Source of the DNA: Pseudomonas kuykendallii
GTDB lineage: Bacteria; Pseudomonadota; Gammaproteobacteria; Pseudomonadales; Pseudomonadaceae
DNA: 64,000 bases
Direction: 5' to 3'
NCBI RefSeq assembly: GCF_900106975.1
Contig: NZ_FNNU01000005.1
Coordinates: forward strand, 310,001 to 374,000
The notes beneath the pieces are model-generated. The model had not been told where the DNA came from. It did not search any database and saw only the letters and a list, made by a program, of their open reading frames with translations. This document shows positions 41,216 through 50,168 of the stretch, piece after piece. The position numbers and the translations under genes were made by a program. The first letter of the stretch is position 1, and each line of letters starts with the position of its first letter.

Positions 41216-42375
41216 GGGCGATCCTTGAGCGGCACAAACTTAAGGTCTTCGGGACCGGTGTAGTTGGCGCTCGGGCGGATGATCTTGCCGTCGATGCGCT
41301 GCTCGATCACATGGGACGACCAGCCCGAAGTGCGGGCGATGACGAACAGCGGCGTGAACATGGCGGTGGGCACGCCCATCATGTGGTAGCTCACGGCGCT
41401 GAACCAATCGAGGTTGGGGAACATCTTCTTGATGTCCCACATGATGGTTTCCAGGCGCTCGGCGATGTCGAACATCTTGCTGTTCTTCTGTTCGACGGAG
41501 AGTTCGCGCGCTACCTCCTTGATCACCTTGTTACGTGGATCGGACACGGTGTAGACCGGATGACCGAAGCCGATCACCACTTCCTTCTTCTCGACGCGAG
41601 CGCGGATATCGGCCTCGGCTTCGTCCGGGTTGTCGTAGCGCTTCTGGATCTCGAAGGCCACCTCGTTGGCGCCGCCGTGTTTCGGACCGCGCAACGCGCC
41701 GATGGCGCCGGCGATGCAGGAATAGATGTCCGAACCGGTGCCGGCGATCACCCGCGAGGTGAAGGTGGAGGCGTTGAACTCGTGCTCGGCGTAGAGGTTG
41801 AGCGAGGTGTGCATCGCACGCACCCACGACTCGCGCGGCTTCTCGCCGTGCAGCAGGTGGAGGAAATGGCCGCCGATGGAGTCATCGTCGGTTTCCACAT
41901 CGATGCGTTTGCCGTTGTGGCTGAAGTGATACCAGTACAGCAGCGCCGAACCCAGGGACGCCATCAGCTTGTCGGCGATATCGCGGGCGCCGGGGTGGTT
42001 GTGGTCGTCCTTCTCCGGCGATACGCAGCCGAGCACCGAGACGGCGGTGCGCATCACATCCATCGGGTGCGCCGAGGGCGGCAGCTGTTCCAGCGAGGCT
42101 TTGAGCGCTGCCGGAAGGCCACGCAGCGCCTTGAGTTTGGCCTTGTAGCTGGCCAGCTCCGCCACGTTGGGCAGCTTGCCGTGCACCAGCAGGTGGGCGA
42201 TTTCCTCGAATTCGCAGCGGTTGGCGAAGTCGAGTACGTCGTAGCCGCGGTAGTGCAGGTCGTTGCCGGTGCGGCCGACGGTGCACAGGGCGGTGTTGCC
42301 GGCGGCGGTGCCACTCAGGGCCACCGATTTCTTGGGTTTGAAGCCCGGCGTGGTCGTCTCTTGGGTTGCGCTCAT
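41212..42375 (-). CDS. prpC: 2-methylcitrate synthase
   Basis: 387 residues, citrate-synthase family. It condenses propionyl-CoA with oxaloacetate. The N terminus [20 protein letters not shown] and [10 protein letters not shown] are typical of PrpC. Active-site His residues lie in [16 protein letters not shown] and GPKHGGANE, and the catalytic Asp in the segment after [15 protein letters not shown]. It follows prpB by 79 bp and overlaps acnD by 4 bp. Confidence 0.96.
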   Translation of the reverse strand: MSATQETTTPGFKPKKSVALSGTAAGNTALCTVGRTGNDLHYRGYDVLDFANRCEFEEIAHLLVHGKLPNVAELASYKAKLKALRGLPAALKASLEQLPPSAHPMDVMRTAVSVLGCVSPEKDDHNHPGARDIADKLMASLGSALLYWYHFSHNGKRIDVETDDDSIGGHFLHLLHGEKPRESWVRAMHTSLNLYAEHEFNASTFTSRVIAGTGSDIYSCIAGAIGALRGPKHGGANEVAFEIQKRYDNPDEAEADIRARVEKKEVVIGFGHPVYTVSDPRNKVIKEVARELSVEQKNSKMFDIAERLETIMWDIKKMFPNLDWFSAVSYHMMGVPTAMFTPLFVIARTSGWSSHVIEQRIDGKIIRPSANYTGPEDLKFVPLKDRP

Positions 42376-42454
42376 CGCGGGTTGTTCCTCATCTGATCCG
42401 ATTGATGTTCTTGTTGTTCATCGGTGCCGCCTGCTCGATACGCGGCCCGATCGA

Positions 42455-43339
42455 TCACTTCTTGGCGGCGAACAGCGCATCGAGCTTCTGCTCGAAGGCG
42501 TGGTAATCGATGCGCTCGTACAGCTCCATGCGCGTCTGCATGGTGTCGACCACGTTCTTCTGGGTGCCGTCGCGGCGGATCGCCGTGTAGACGTTTTCCG
42601 CCGCCTTGTTCATCGCGCGGAAGGCCGACAGCGGGTAGAGCACCAGGGAAACATCGGCGCCGGCCAACTCCTGCGTGGTGTACAGCGGGGTCGAACCGAA
42701 TTCGGTGATGTTGGCGAGGATCGGCGCACGGACCTTCTCGGCGAACAGCCTGTACATGTCCAGCTCGGTGATCGCCTCGGGAAAGACCATGTCGGCACCC
42801 GCCTCGACGCACGCTGCGGCACGCTCCAGCGCGGACTCCAGGCCCTCGACCGCCAGCGCATCGGTACGCGCCATGATCACGAAGCTGTCGTCCGTGCGTG
42901 CATCCACCGCGGCCTTGATGCGGTCGACCATTTCCTGCTGGGAAACGATTTCCTTGTTCGGCCGGTGACCGCAGCGCTTGGCACCCACCTGATCCTCGAT
43001 GTGGATCGCGGCGGCGCCGAACTTGATCATCGACTTGACCGTACGCGCGACGTTGAACGCCGAGGAGCCGAAACCGGTGTCGACATCCACCAGCAGCGGC
43101 AGGTCGCAGACATCGGTGATCCGGCGCACGTCGGTAAGCACGTCGTCGAGACCGGTGATACCGAGGTCGGGAACCCCCAGCGAGCCCGCGGCCACGCCGC
43201 CACCGGACAGGTAGATCGCTTTGAAGCCGGCACGCTTGGCCAGCAGTGCGTGGTTGGCGTTGATTGCCCCGACCACCTGCAGCGGGTGCTCGCTGGCTAC
43301 GGCGTCACGGAAACGTTGCCCGGCAGATACATGACTCAT
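42455..43339 (-). CDS. prpB: 2-methylisocitrate lyase
   Basis: 294 residues. It cleaves 2-methylisocitrate to pyruvate and succinate. The isocitrate-lyase-family active-site loop is AKRCGHRP, preceded by [16 protein letters not shown] supplies metal-binding Asp residues. The ATG at 43339 ([10 protein letters not shown]) overlaps the stop of the upstream GntR gene (ATGA), so enzyme and regulator are coupled. Confidence 0.96.
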   Translation of the reverse strand: MSHVSAGQRFRDAVASEHPLQVVGAINANHALLAKRAGFKAIYLSGGGVAAGSLGVPDLGITGLDDVLTDVRRITDVCDLPLLVDVDTGFGSSAFNVARTVKSMIKFGAAAIHIEDQVGAKRCGHRPNKEIVSQQEMVDRIKAAVDARTDDSFVIMARTDALAVEGLESALERAAACVEAGADMVFPEAITELDMYRLFAEKVRAPILANITEFGSTPLYTTQELAGADVSLVLYPLSAFRAMNKAAENVYTAIRRDGTQKNVVDTMQTRMELYERIDYHAFEQKLDALFAAKK

Positions 43340-44067
43340 GGCTGACCTCTTGTTGTGGTTGTTTCCTGGGTGCCCGGGTGGGCGCTGGGATAATGGCGCT
43401 CGACGTTGCGCTTGGACGCGGCGATGTGACGGCGCATCAGGAGTTCGGCGAGCTCTCCGTCGCCATCGGCGATGGCGTCGAGAATGCGGTGGTGTTCGGT
43501 AAAGGCCTGGCGCGGACGATTGGGTATCGCCGAGAACTGGATGCGGTACATGCGCACCAGTTGGTAGAGCTCGCCGCAAAGCATCTGCGTCAGCGTGCGG
43601 TTGCCGCTGCCCTGGATGATCCGGTAGTGGAAATCGAAGTCGCCTTCCTGCTGGTAGTAGCCCAGCCCGGCCTGGAACGCCTCGTCGCGCTCGTGCATGT
43701 CCAGCACCTGGCGCAGCTCATCGATCTCCGCCTGGCTCATGCGCTCCGCGGCCAGGCGACAGGCCATGCCTTCGAGGGATTCGCGGATTTCGTAGAGCTC
43801 GATCAACTCGGCGTAGCTCAGCGAAACCACGCGAGCCCCCACGTGGGGCACGCGCACCAGCAGGCGCTGGCCCTCCAGCCGGTGGATCGCCTCGCGCAAC
43901 GGGCCGCGGCTGATGCCATAGACGCGGGCCAGCTCGGGCTCGGAGATCTTGCTGCCAGGAGCGATCTCGCCCTTGACGATGGCCGCCTGGATGCGCCGGA
44001 AGACGTGCTCGGAAAGGGTTTCCGACTCGTCTGCCACGGCCAGATTGATATCGGCGTCTTCTAGCAT
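43336..44067 (-). CDS. GntR-family (FadR/VanR type) transcriptional regulator of the prp operon
   Basis: 243 residues. The N-terminal winged HTH spans about 20-85 ([40 protein letters not shown]). A C-terminal all-helical FCD ligand domain has metal/ligand-type Asp and His residues ([37 protein letters not shown]). ATG at 44067 is preferred to a TTG eleven codons upstream. It is the first gene of the operon and overlaps prpB by 4 bp. Operator-like palindromes flank its promoter, suggesting autorepression, with a methylcitrate-cycle intermediate as the likely effector (inference). Confidence 0.92.
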   Translation of the reverse strand: MLEDADINLAVADESETLSEHVFRRIQAAIVKGEIAPGSKISEPELARVYGISRGPLREAIHRLEGQRLLVRVPHVGARVVSLSYAELIELYEIRESLEGMACRLAAERMSQAEIDELRQVLDMHERDEAFQAGLGYYQQEGDFDFHYRIIQGSGNRTLTQMLCGELYQLVRMYRIQFSAIPNRPRQAFTEHHRILDAIADGDGELAELLMRRHIAASKRNVERHYPSAHPGTQETTTTRGQP

Positions 44068-44078
44068 ATTGTCGACAC
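44068..44078. promoter_or_regulatory. Candidate GntR operator, proximal
   Basis: ATTGTCGACAC contains the perfect palindrome TGTCGACA, immediately upstream of the regulator's ATG. It resembles the TTGT..ACAA sites of FadR-type GntR proteins and the distal site at 44141. Confidence 0.5.
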
Positions 44079-44099
44079 CAGGAAGGTATGGTTCGGGCA

Positions 44100-44128
44100 A
44101 AATTACGCCTGAAGACCTATTCAGTCAA
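44100..44128 (-). promoter_or_regulatory. Sigma-70 promoter of the prp operon
   Basis: The minus strand has -35 TTGACT (44123-44128) and -10 TAATTT (44100-44105) with an ideal 17-bp spacer, 33 bp before the regulator's ATG. The two candidate operators bracket it. Confidence 0.75.
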
Positions 44129-44140
44129 ACCCAATCACCA

Positions 44141-44154
44141 GATTGTTGACAATC
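44141..44154. promoter_or_regulatory. Candidate GntR operator, distal
   Basis: GATTGTTGACAATC has six-base arms GATTGT/ACAATC. It lies just upstream of the prp -35 element and shares TTGT.GACA with the proximal site. Confidence 0.6.
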
Positions 44155-44358
44155 CTCCGGGATGACCGAAAGACGCCATGGCCAGAACCACCGCTGTTGC
44201 GGCCTATATGCGTCTGTCACCGCAGAAAATCAGCATGCTAGAATGCCCACCGCTTGCGCTGCCCAGGAATGATGCCCGCCATGCCCGCGAGCCCCGAGAA
44301 CAAAGGCTCCAGCCACCCGCCGGTCATGCCGACCCGCCGTCGCGATCATCCAGGACGT

Positions 44359-44895
44359 ATGAGATTCAAGCCCTTCGCTCCTTCCCTCTTCTGCCTGTTC
44401 CTTGCGCCCGACGCGGGTTTCGCCGGTGAGAAGACCGTGTACGGCCTGAACGAGCACGCGCGCCTCGCCGAGCTGGATCTGGAAGTGGCGGCGAAGCTGG
44501 ACACCGGCGCCAAGACCGCCTCGCTCAGCGCACGGGACATCCAGCGCTTCAAGCGCGACGGCGAATCCTGGGTACGCTTCTACCTCGCCATCGACGACGC
44601 CCATGCCCATCCCATCGAGCGACCGCTGGCGCGGATCAGTAAGATCAAGCGCCGCTCGGGCGACTACGATCCTGAACAGGGCAAGACCTACACCGCGCGC
44701 CCGGTGATCGAACTGAGTGTCTGCATGGGACGCGCCCGGCGCGACATCGAGGTCAATCTCACCGACCGCAGCGCCTTCGAATACCCGCTCCTGATCGGCT
44801 CCGAGGCGCTCAAGCGCTTCGATGCACTGGTCGACCCCAGCCTCAAGTACGCCGCCGGCAAGCCCGGATGTGCCGACTCAATCTCTGCCGAGTAG
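44359..44895 (+). CDS. Secreted retropepsin-like aspartic protease (annotated elsewhere as ATP-dependent zinc protease, DUF785)
   Basis: 178 residues. A signal peptide (MRFKPFAPSLFCLFLAPDAG then FAGEK) points to the periplasm. The catalytic-type motif AKLDTGAKTASLSA is the DTG of retropepsin-like aspartyl proteases, and YPLLIGSEALKRFD matches the later hydrophobic-Gly strand. No zinc-binding HExxH or ATP site is visible, so the common name is misleading. AGGA lies just before the ATG at 44359. It is the first gene of a three-gene cassette with 5- and 3-bp gaps. The substrate is unknown; by context it may process a product of the ATP-grasp ligase. Confidence 0.82.
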   Translation: MRFKPFAPSLFCLFLAPDAGFAGEKTVYGLNEHARLAELDLEVAAKLDTGAKTASLSARDIQRFKRDGESWVRFYLAIDDAHAHPIERPLARISKIKRRSGDYDPEQGKTYTARPVIELSVCMGRARRDIEVNLTDRSAFEYPLLIGSEALKRFDALVDPSLKYAAGKPGCADSISAE

Positions 44896-44900
44896 ACCCC

Positions 44901-46430
44901 ATGCGCTCTCTTACCCTGCATCTGAAAGTCCTGATCACCGTGCTGGTGACGCTGGGCGTTCTGATTACGGCTTACCAGATCTTCATCCTCGGCATCCCGG
45001 TGACCGAGGACGAAACCGACGATCTGTGGAACATCGACGCCAAGGTCGAGTTCGTGGCCACGCCGCATGAGCCGGTCAAGGTGCAGATGTTCGTTCCGCC
45101 GCTGAACCAGAACTACGTCAGCCTCAACGAGAGCTTCATCTCCAACAACTATGGCGTGAGCATCAACCGCACCGGCGACAACCGGAAGGTGACCTGGTCG
45201 GCGCGCCGTGCCAAAGGCAACCAGACGCTCTACTACCGCCTAGTACTGACCAAGCGCTACAGCGGCGAGCAGCTCAAGCCCAAGGGGCCGATTTTCCGCG
45301 ACGAGCAGATTCCCGTGGATGGCCCCGAGAAGATCGCCGCCGAAGCGCTGATGGCACCGATCCGCCAGCATTCGGCGGACGTCGAAACCTTCGTCGGCGA
45401 GACCATCAAGCGGGTCAACAACGTCAACGACGACAACGTCAAGCTGCTGCTGGGCGGCGACCAGTCCACCGTCAACAAGGCCAGGGTGGTCGACCTGCTG
45501 CTGTCCATCGCCCACGTGCCGATGGAGCGCGTGCACACCCTTCGCCTGATCGCCGACCAGCCGCAGAACCCGGAACTCTGGCTGCGCAGCTTCAACGGCG
45601 ACAAGTGGCTGTACTTCAACCCGGAGACCGGCGAACAGGGCCTGCCGGCTGACCGCCTGATGTGGTGGACCGGCGACGAACCGCTGGTGACGCTGGATGG
45701 CGGCAAGAAGATCCAGGTCAACTTCACCCTGAACAACAGCGAGATGAACGCCATCCGCCTGGCCAAGCTGACCGACGAGAACACCGACGTCGATTTCCTC
45801 GAGTACTCGCTCTACGGCCTGCCGCTGCAGACCCAGCAGACCTACCAGATCATGATCATGATCCCGATCGGCGTGCTGGTGATCCTCATCCTGCGCAACC
45901 TGATCGGCCTGCAGACCCTCGGCACCTTCACCCCGGTGCTGATCGCCCTGGCCTTCCGCGAGACGCAGCTGGGCTTCGGCATCGCGCTGTTCACCCTGAT
46001 CACCGCGCTGGGCCTGTCGCTGCGCTCCTACCTCGAACACCTGAAGCTGCAGATGCTGCCGCGGCTGTCGGTGGTGCTGACCTTCGTCGTGGTGCTGATC
46101 GCGGTGATCAGCCTGCTCAGCCACAAGCTCGGCCTGGAGCGCGGGCTGTCGGTGGCGCTGTTCCCGATGGTGATCCTGACCATGACCATCGAGCGTCTGT
46201 CGATCACCTGGGAAGAGCGCGGCGCCGGCCATGCGATGAAGGTGGCGATCGGCACGCTGTTCGCCGCGACCCTGGCGCACCTGCTGATGATGGTGCCGCA
46301 GCTGGTCTACTTCGTGTTCACCTTCCCGGCGATCCTGCTGGTGATGGTCGGCTTCATGCTGGCGATGGGTCGCTACCGCGGCTACCGCCTGACCGAGCTG
46401 TTCCGCTTCAAAGCCTTTCTCAAGGATTGA
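44901..46430 (+). CDS. Membrane protein with inactive transglutaminase-like periplasmic domain and C-terminal 7TM region
   Basis: 509 residues. An N-terminal helix (LKVLITVLVTLGVLITAYQI) is followed by a periplasmic transglutaminase-like domain of about 290 residues, then about seven helices (from YQIMIMIPIGVLVILILRNL). The catalytic triad appears lost. The Cys position region reads STVNKARVVDLLLSIAHVP without Cys, the usual His and Asp segments read NPELWLRSFNG and YFNPETG. A scaffold or peptide-binding role is more likely than catalysis. It sits between the secreted protease and the ligase in one operon. Confidence 0.85.
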   Translation: MRSLTLHLKVLITVLVTLGVLITAYQIFILGIPVTEDETDDLWNIDAKVEFVATPHEPVKVQMFVPPLNQNYVSLNESFISNNYGVSINRTGDNRKVTWSARRAKGNQTLYYRLVLTKRYSGEQLKPKGPIFRDEQIPVDGPEKIAAEALMAPIRQHSADVETFVGETIKRVNNVNDDNVKLLLGGDQSTVNKARVVDLLLSIAHVPMERVHTLRLIADQPQNPELWLRSFNGDKWLYFNPETGEQGLPADRLMWWTGDEPLVTLDGGKKIQVNFTLNNSEMNAIRLAKLTDENTDVDFLEYSLYGLPLQTQQTYQIMIMIPIGVLVILILRNLIGLQTLGTFTPVLIALAFRETQLGFGIALFTLITALGLSLRSYLEHLKLQMLPRLSVVLTFVVVLIAVISLLSHKLGLERGLSVALFPMVILTMTIERLSITWEERGAGHAMKVAIGTLFAATLAHLLMMVPQLVYFVFTFPAILLVMVGFMLAMGRYRGYRLTELFRFKAFLKD

Positions 46431-46433
46431 GCC

Positions 46434-47417
46434 ATGATCGGTCTGTGGAAGAGATGGAAGGCCCTGGAAGCGCTCGGCATCATGGGCATCAACCGGCGTA
46501 ACGCGGACTACGTGCTGAAGTACAACAAGCGCAGCCTGTACCCGATCGTCGACGACAAGATCATCACCAAGCAGCGCGCCATCGAGGCCGGCATCCACGT
46601 GCCGGAAATGTACGGGGTGATCTCCACCGAGAAAGAAATCGACAAGCTCGACGAGATCATCGGCGAGCGCACCGATTTCGTCATCAAGCCGGCCCAGGGC
46701 GCCGGCGGTGACGGCATCCTGGTGATCGCCGACCGTTTCGAGGACCGCTACAAGACGGTGTCCGGGAAGATCGTCAGCCATGAGGAAATCGAGCACCAGA
46801 TTTCCAGCATCCTCACCGGGCTGTACTCCCTCGGCGGCCACCGCGACCGCGCGCTCATCGAATACCGCGTCACCCCCGACCAGATCTTCAAGAGCATCAG
46901 CTACGAAGGCGTACCGGACATCCGCATCATCGTGCTGATGGGCTACCCGGTGATGGCCATGCTGCGCCTGCCGACGCGGCAATCCGGTGGCAAGGCCAAC
47001 CTGCACCAGGGCGCGATCGGTGTCGGCGTCGACCTCGCCACCGGGATCACCCTCAAGGGCACCTGGCTGAACGCCAAGATCACCAAGCACCCGGACACCA
47101 CCAACGCGGTGGACGGCGTGCAACTGCCGAACTGGGACGGTTTCATGCGCCTGGCCGCTGGCTGCTACGAGCTGTGCGGTCTGGGTTACATCGGCGTCGA
47201 CATGGTGCTGGACCAGGACAAGGGCCCGCTGATCCTCGAACTCAACGCCCGCCCCGGCCTGAACATCCAGATCGCCAACGACTGCGGCCTGACCTTGCGC
47301 ACCCACGCCGTCGAGGCGCACCTCGCGCAACTGGCCGAGCAGGACGTTCAGGAAAGTCCGGAAGAGCGCGTGCGCTTCGCGCAGTCGCTGTTCGGCCACG
47401 TGCCGAACAAGGACTGA
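46434..47417 (+). CDS. ATP-grasp ligase, alpha-L-glutamate ligase-like (RimK-related)
   Basis: 327 residues, cytosolic. ATP-grasp features are FVIKPAQGAGGDGILVI (lysine and flexible Gly-rich loop), the nucleotide-binding acidic segment, and metal ligands in LILELNARPGLNIQIAN. Members join carboxyl and amine groups through acyl phosphates, as RimK adds glutamate to ribosomal protein S6. The alpha-L-glutamate label is family inference only. It is the last gene of the protease-transglutaminase-ligase cassette (3-bp gap), converging on the LuxR regulator genes. Confidence 0.85.
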   Translation: MIGLWKRWKALEALGIMGINRRNADYVLKYNKRSLYPIVDDKIITKQRAIEAGIHVPEMYGVISTEKEIDKLDEIIGERTDFVIKPAQGAGGDGILVIADRFEDRYKTVSGKIVSHEEIEHQISSILTGLYSLGGHRDRALIEYRVTPDQIFKSISYEGVPDIRIIVLMGYPVMAMLRLPTRQSGGKANLHQGAIGVGVDLATGITLKGTWLNAKITKHPDTTNAVDGVQLPNWDGFMRLAAGCYELCGLGYIGVDMVLDQDKGPLILELNARPGLNIQIANDCGLTLRTHAVEAHLAQLAEQDVQESPEERVRFAQSLFGHVPNKD

Positions 47418-47424
47418 ACCTGCT

Positions 47425-47440
47425 GGCGCCCCGCGGCGCC
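47425..47440. terminator. GC-rich hairpin between convergent genes
   Basis: GGCGCC-CCGC-GGCGCC lies 7 bp after the ligase stop and 8 bp before the end of the LuxR gene. It has no T tract; it may act as a weak bidirectional end signal. Confidence 0.35.
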
Positions 47441-47447
47441 GGCCCTC

Positions 47448-50168
47448 TCAGCCTTCGCTGATCAGGCCCAGCGTCTTGCCCTTGAGCACCGCCTGGGTGC
47501 GGCTGCGCACGCCCATCTTGGCGAACAGCTTGTGCAGGTGCCATTTGATCGTCGCCTCGGAGAGGTGCACGGCCTGGGCGATGTCGCGGTTGGACATGCC
47601 GGCGGCGACGAAACGCAGGATTTCCTGCTCGCGGTAGCTGACGTCCTGGTTTTCGTCGATGGTGTCCGGGTCGATGCCGAGGCGCGCGAACTGCCCGCGC
47701 AGCAGCTCGCCGAGCCCTTCCCAGGCACTCGCACGCAGCGGCTCCTGCACCTTCCAGGCCTCCCACAGCGGCAACAGCCAGAGCGCATCGTCCTGGAAGG
47801 CGCGGCGGTAGCCCCGGCTCCAGGCGTCTTCCAGGTGAGCCTGGAACAGCGCGAAGGCTTTCTCCAGATAACCCTTGCGCCAGTACGCCACCGCCAGCAG
47901 CAGCGACAGGCGCAGGCGGCGATCGCGCTGGTGCTCGGCCGCTTCGCCGGCAAGGCTGCTCTCCAGCACGGCCTGGGCCTTCTCCGGGCGCCGTTCGCTG
48001 AGCGCCAGACGCGCCTGCGAAAGGGCCAGCGCGGTGCAGGCGTCGGGATAGCGTTCGGCCGGCAGACCCTCCATGAGGCGCGCCAGCTGCAGGCAGATGC
48101 GCTCGGCCTCGCCAAGCTGGCGCTGCCACAGCAGCAGTTGAACCTTGCAGCCCATGCCCAGCGCCAGCACGCGCTCGTGCCCCGAGCCCTGCAAGCCGGT
48201 GAGCCAGGCATCGAGCTGCCCGAGCCCCTGCCGGGTATCGCCAGAGAAGAACCGCGTCCGCGCCATCACCAGTTGGCCGCGGCTGAACAGCTCCAGCGGC
48301 GTCGCCACGTCGCGCCAGGTGTTCGCCGCCGGCAGCTCGACGAGGATCGACGCATGCCGGTCCTGTTCGTACAGGAGATCGGCGTAGGCCAGCGCCAGCG
48401 GTCCGCCTACCCGGCTGTTGGCGCCGAATACCCGTTCGACCCGGCCGCGCGCCGCCTCGGCGATCGACCGGCCACGTTCCAGCTCGCCGCTTTCCTTGCA
48501 GATCAGCGCCTCGATCAGGCTGGTCAGCGCCAGCAGGTATTCGCTGTTCACCTCCTTGAGGTTCTCATGCACCCGGGCGATCGAGCGGGCCGCCTCGCCG
48601 TAGTCGCCCAGCAGACCGAAGGCGGCGGCCTGCACGCAGAACAGGCTGGCACGGAACACCGTCTGGTTCTCCGGCGCCAGTTTCAGCCAGTAGCGCGACA
48701 CCTTCAGGCAGCTTTCCAGCTTGTCCTGATAGAGCATCACCAGCGCCTTGAGCACCTGCGCCGCCGCTAACAGCTCGGCCAGGCCGTAGTGCATCGGCCT
48801 GCCCTGCCCCTGCATCAGGCGCGTGCTGACCTCCTCGATCAGGGCCTCGGCCTCCGCGTACTTCTGCTCGAAAGCCAGCTGCCAGGCATAGAAGATCTGG
48901 AACACCGGATGCTCGCGGATTTCCTCGGCGGGCACCTGTTCGAGCCGCTTCAGTACGCCGTACACGCGGTTACCGGCGATCAGCCCGGCGCCCTTGCGCT
49001 CCAGCAGGTCGGCCGCGTGCGGGTAGTCTCGGGCCCGCAGCGCGTAACCGATGGCCCGTTCCGATTGCTCGTTGCTCTCGCACCAGCGCGCCGCGGCGCG
49101 CAGCAGGTTGGTGCTGTCGCCGCGCTTGTCCAGGCGGCCCTGGAGAAATTCGCCGAACAGCGGGTGATAGCGAAACCACTCGCCGCGCTCGTCCAGTGCG
49201 ATGACGAACAACTGCTCGCTCTGCAGGCGCAGGAGCATGTCCAGCGCATCGCGGCGTCCGGTCAGGGCGTTGCACAGCTCGGCGCTGAACTCGTCGAGCA
49301 GCGAGGTCTGCTCGAGGAACGCCAGCAACGGCGGCGACAGGCCCTCGAGCACGTCTTCCTCCAGGTAGTCCGCCAGCGTCCGCTCGGTCCCGGAGAAATC
49401 GGCGATGAAACGCGCCTGATCGGATTGCCGGCGCATGCCCAGCGCCGCCAGGTGCAGGGCGGTGATCCAGCCCTCGCAGCGTTTGCCCAGCTGCTTGCGC
49501 GTCGCGTCGTCCAGCTCCAGTGCGCACACTTCGGCGAAGTAGCGCGCCATCTCATCGCGAGAAAAGCGCAGGTCCTCGGCCTTGATCCAGAACACCGATG
49601 CCTTGAGCACCGGATCGTCCTCGATGAACAGTGGCCCGAAACGGGTGCTGACCACCAGGTGGACGTGCTCCGGCAGGCGTTCCAGCAGGTAACGTCCGCC
49701 CTTGCCGAGGAACGGATGGCGGAGCCGGTGGAAATCGTCCAGCAGCAGGTAGAGCGGGCGATTGAGTGTCTTCAGGTCGGCGATCAACGCCTCCAGCAGG
49801 GCCTCTTCCGGCCAGTTGGCCTGATCGTCGAGCAGCCCCATCGCGCGGCTGCCGAAGCCGGGGCAGACCGCACCGATGGCGGCGATCAGATAGCGCAGCA
49901 GGCGCTCCGGCGGGCTGTCCGACTCGTCGCAGGAGAGCCAGGCGACGCACTCGCCGGACGCCGCCAGGCGCCCGGCGAACTGGCTCAGCAGCGTACTCTT
50001 GCCGTAGCCCGCCGGCCCGCTGACGATCAGCAGGCGCCGCTCGCGGGCGGCGAACAGGCGCTCGACCAGCGCGGTGCGTGCCAGCTGCGCCTGCTGCCCG
50101 CGGTCCATCGGCGCCAGCTTGGTGCGCAGCAGCGGAAATCCGGATACCTGAGCCAGTGGGCCATTCAT
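47448..50168 (-). CDS. Large LuxR-family (MalT/LAL type) transcriptional activator
   Basis: 906 residues. An STAND-type NTPase domain has Walker A GPAGYGKST at 51-59 and LYLLLDDFHRL as Walker B. A long helical repeat region (about 350-830) of TPR-like sequence follows, then a C-terminal LuxR HTH (about 840-900; MSNRDIAQAVHLSEATIKWH). Such proteins bind an inducer and multimerise to activate promoters. Its ATG overlaps the TGA of the upstream LAL gene (ATGA), so the two are co-translated. It corresponds in position to PA1759/PA1760 near pabB; target genes and inducer are unknown. Confidence 0.88.
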   Translation of the reverse strand: MNGPLAQVSGFPLLRTKLAPMDRGQQAQLARTALVERLFAARERRLLIVSGPAGYGKSTLLSQFAGRLAASGECVAWLSCDESDSPPERLLRYLIAAIGAVCPGFGSRAMGLLDDQANWPEEALLEALIADLKTLNRPLYLLLDDFHRLRHPFLGKGGRYLLERLPEHVHLVVSTRFGPLFIEDDPVLKASVFWIKAEDLRFSRDEMARYFAEVCALELDDATRKQLGKRCEGWITALHLAALGMRRQSDQARFIADFSGTERTLADYLEEDVLEGLSPPLLAFLEQTSLLDEFSAELCNALTGRRDALDMLLRLQSEQLFVIALDERGEWFRYHPLFGEFLQGRLDKRGDSTNLLRAAARWCESNEQSERAIGYALRARDYPHAADLLERKGAGLIAGNRVYGVLKRLEQVPAEEIREHPVFQIFYAWQLAFEQKYAEAEALIEEVSTRLMQGQGRPMHYGLAELLAAAQVLKALVMLYQDKLESCLKVSRYWLKLAPENQTVFRASLFCVQAAAFGLLGDYGEAARSIARVHENLKEVNSEYLLALTSLIEALICKESGELERGRSIAEAARGRVERVFGANSRVGGPLALAYADLLYEQDRHASILVELPAANTWRDVATPLELFSRGQLVMARTRFFSGDTRQGLGQLDAWLTGLQGSGHERVLALGMGCKVQLLLWQRQLGEAERICLQLARLMEGLPAERYPDACTALALSQARLALSERRPEKAQAVLESSLAGEAAEHQRDRRLRLSLLLAVAYWRKGYLEKAFALFQAHLEDAWSRGYRRAFQDDALWLLPLWEAWKVQEPLRASAWEGLGELLRGQFARLGIDPDTIDENQDVSYREQEILRFVAAGMSNRDIAQAVHLSEATIKWHLHKLFAKMGVRSRTQAVLKGKTLGLISEG

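Noticed and set aside
44160-44358. Possible small gene upstream of the retropepsin-like gene
   Set aside because: The frames are in-frame extensions or overlaps without a good ribosome site; the signal peptide starts at 44359.
45240-47399. Long minus-strand open frame opposite the transglutaminase and ATP-grasp genes
   Set aside because: Composition is His/Gln/Asp-rich with no motif, and both sense genes are clear family members.
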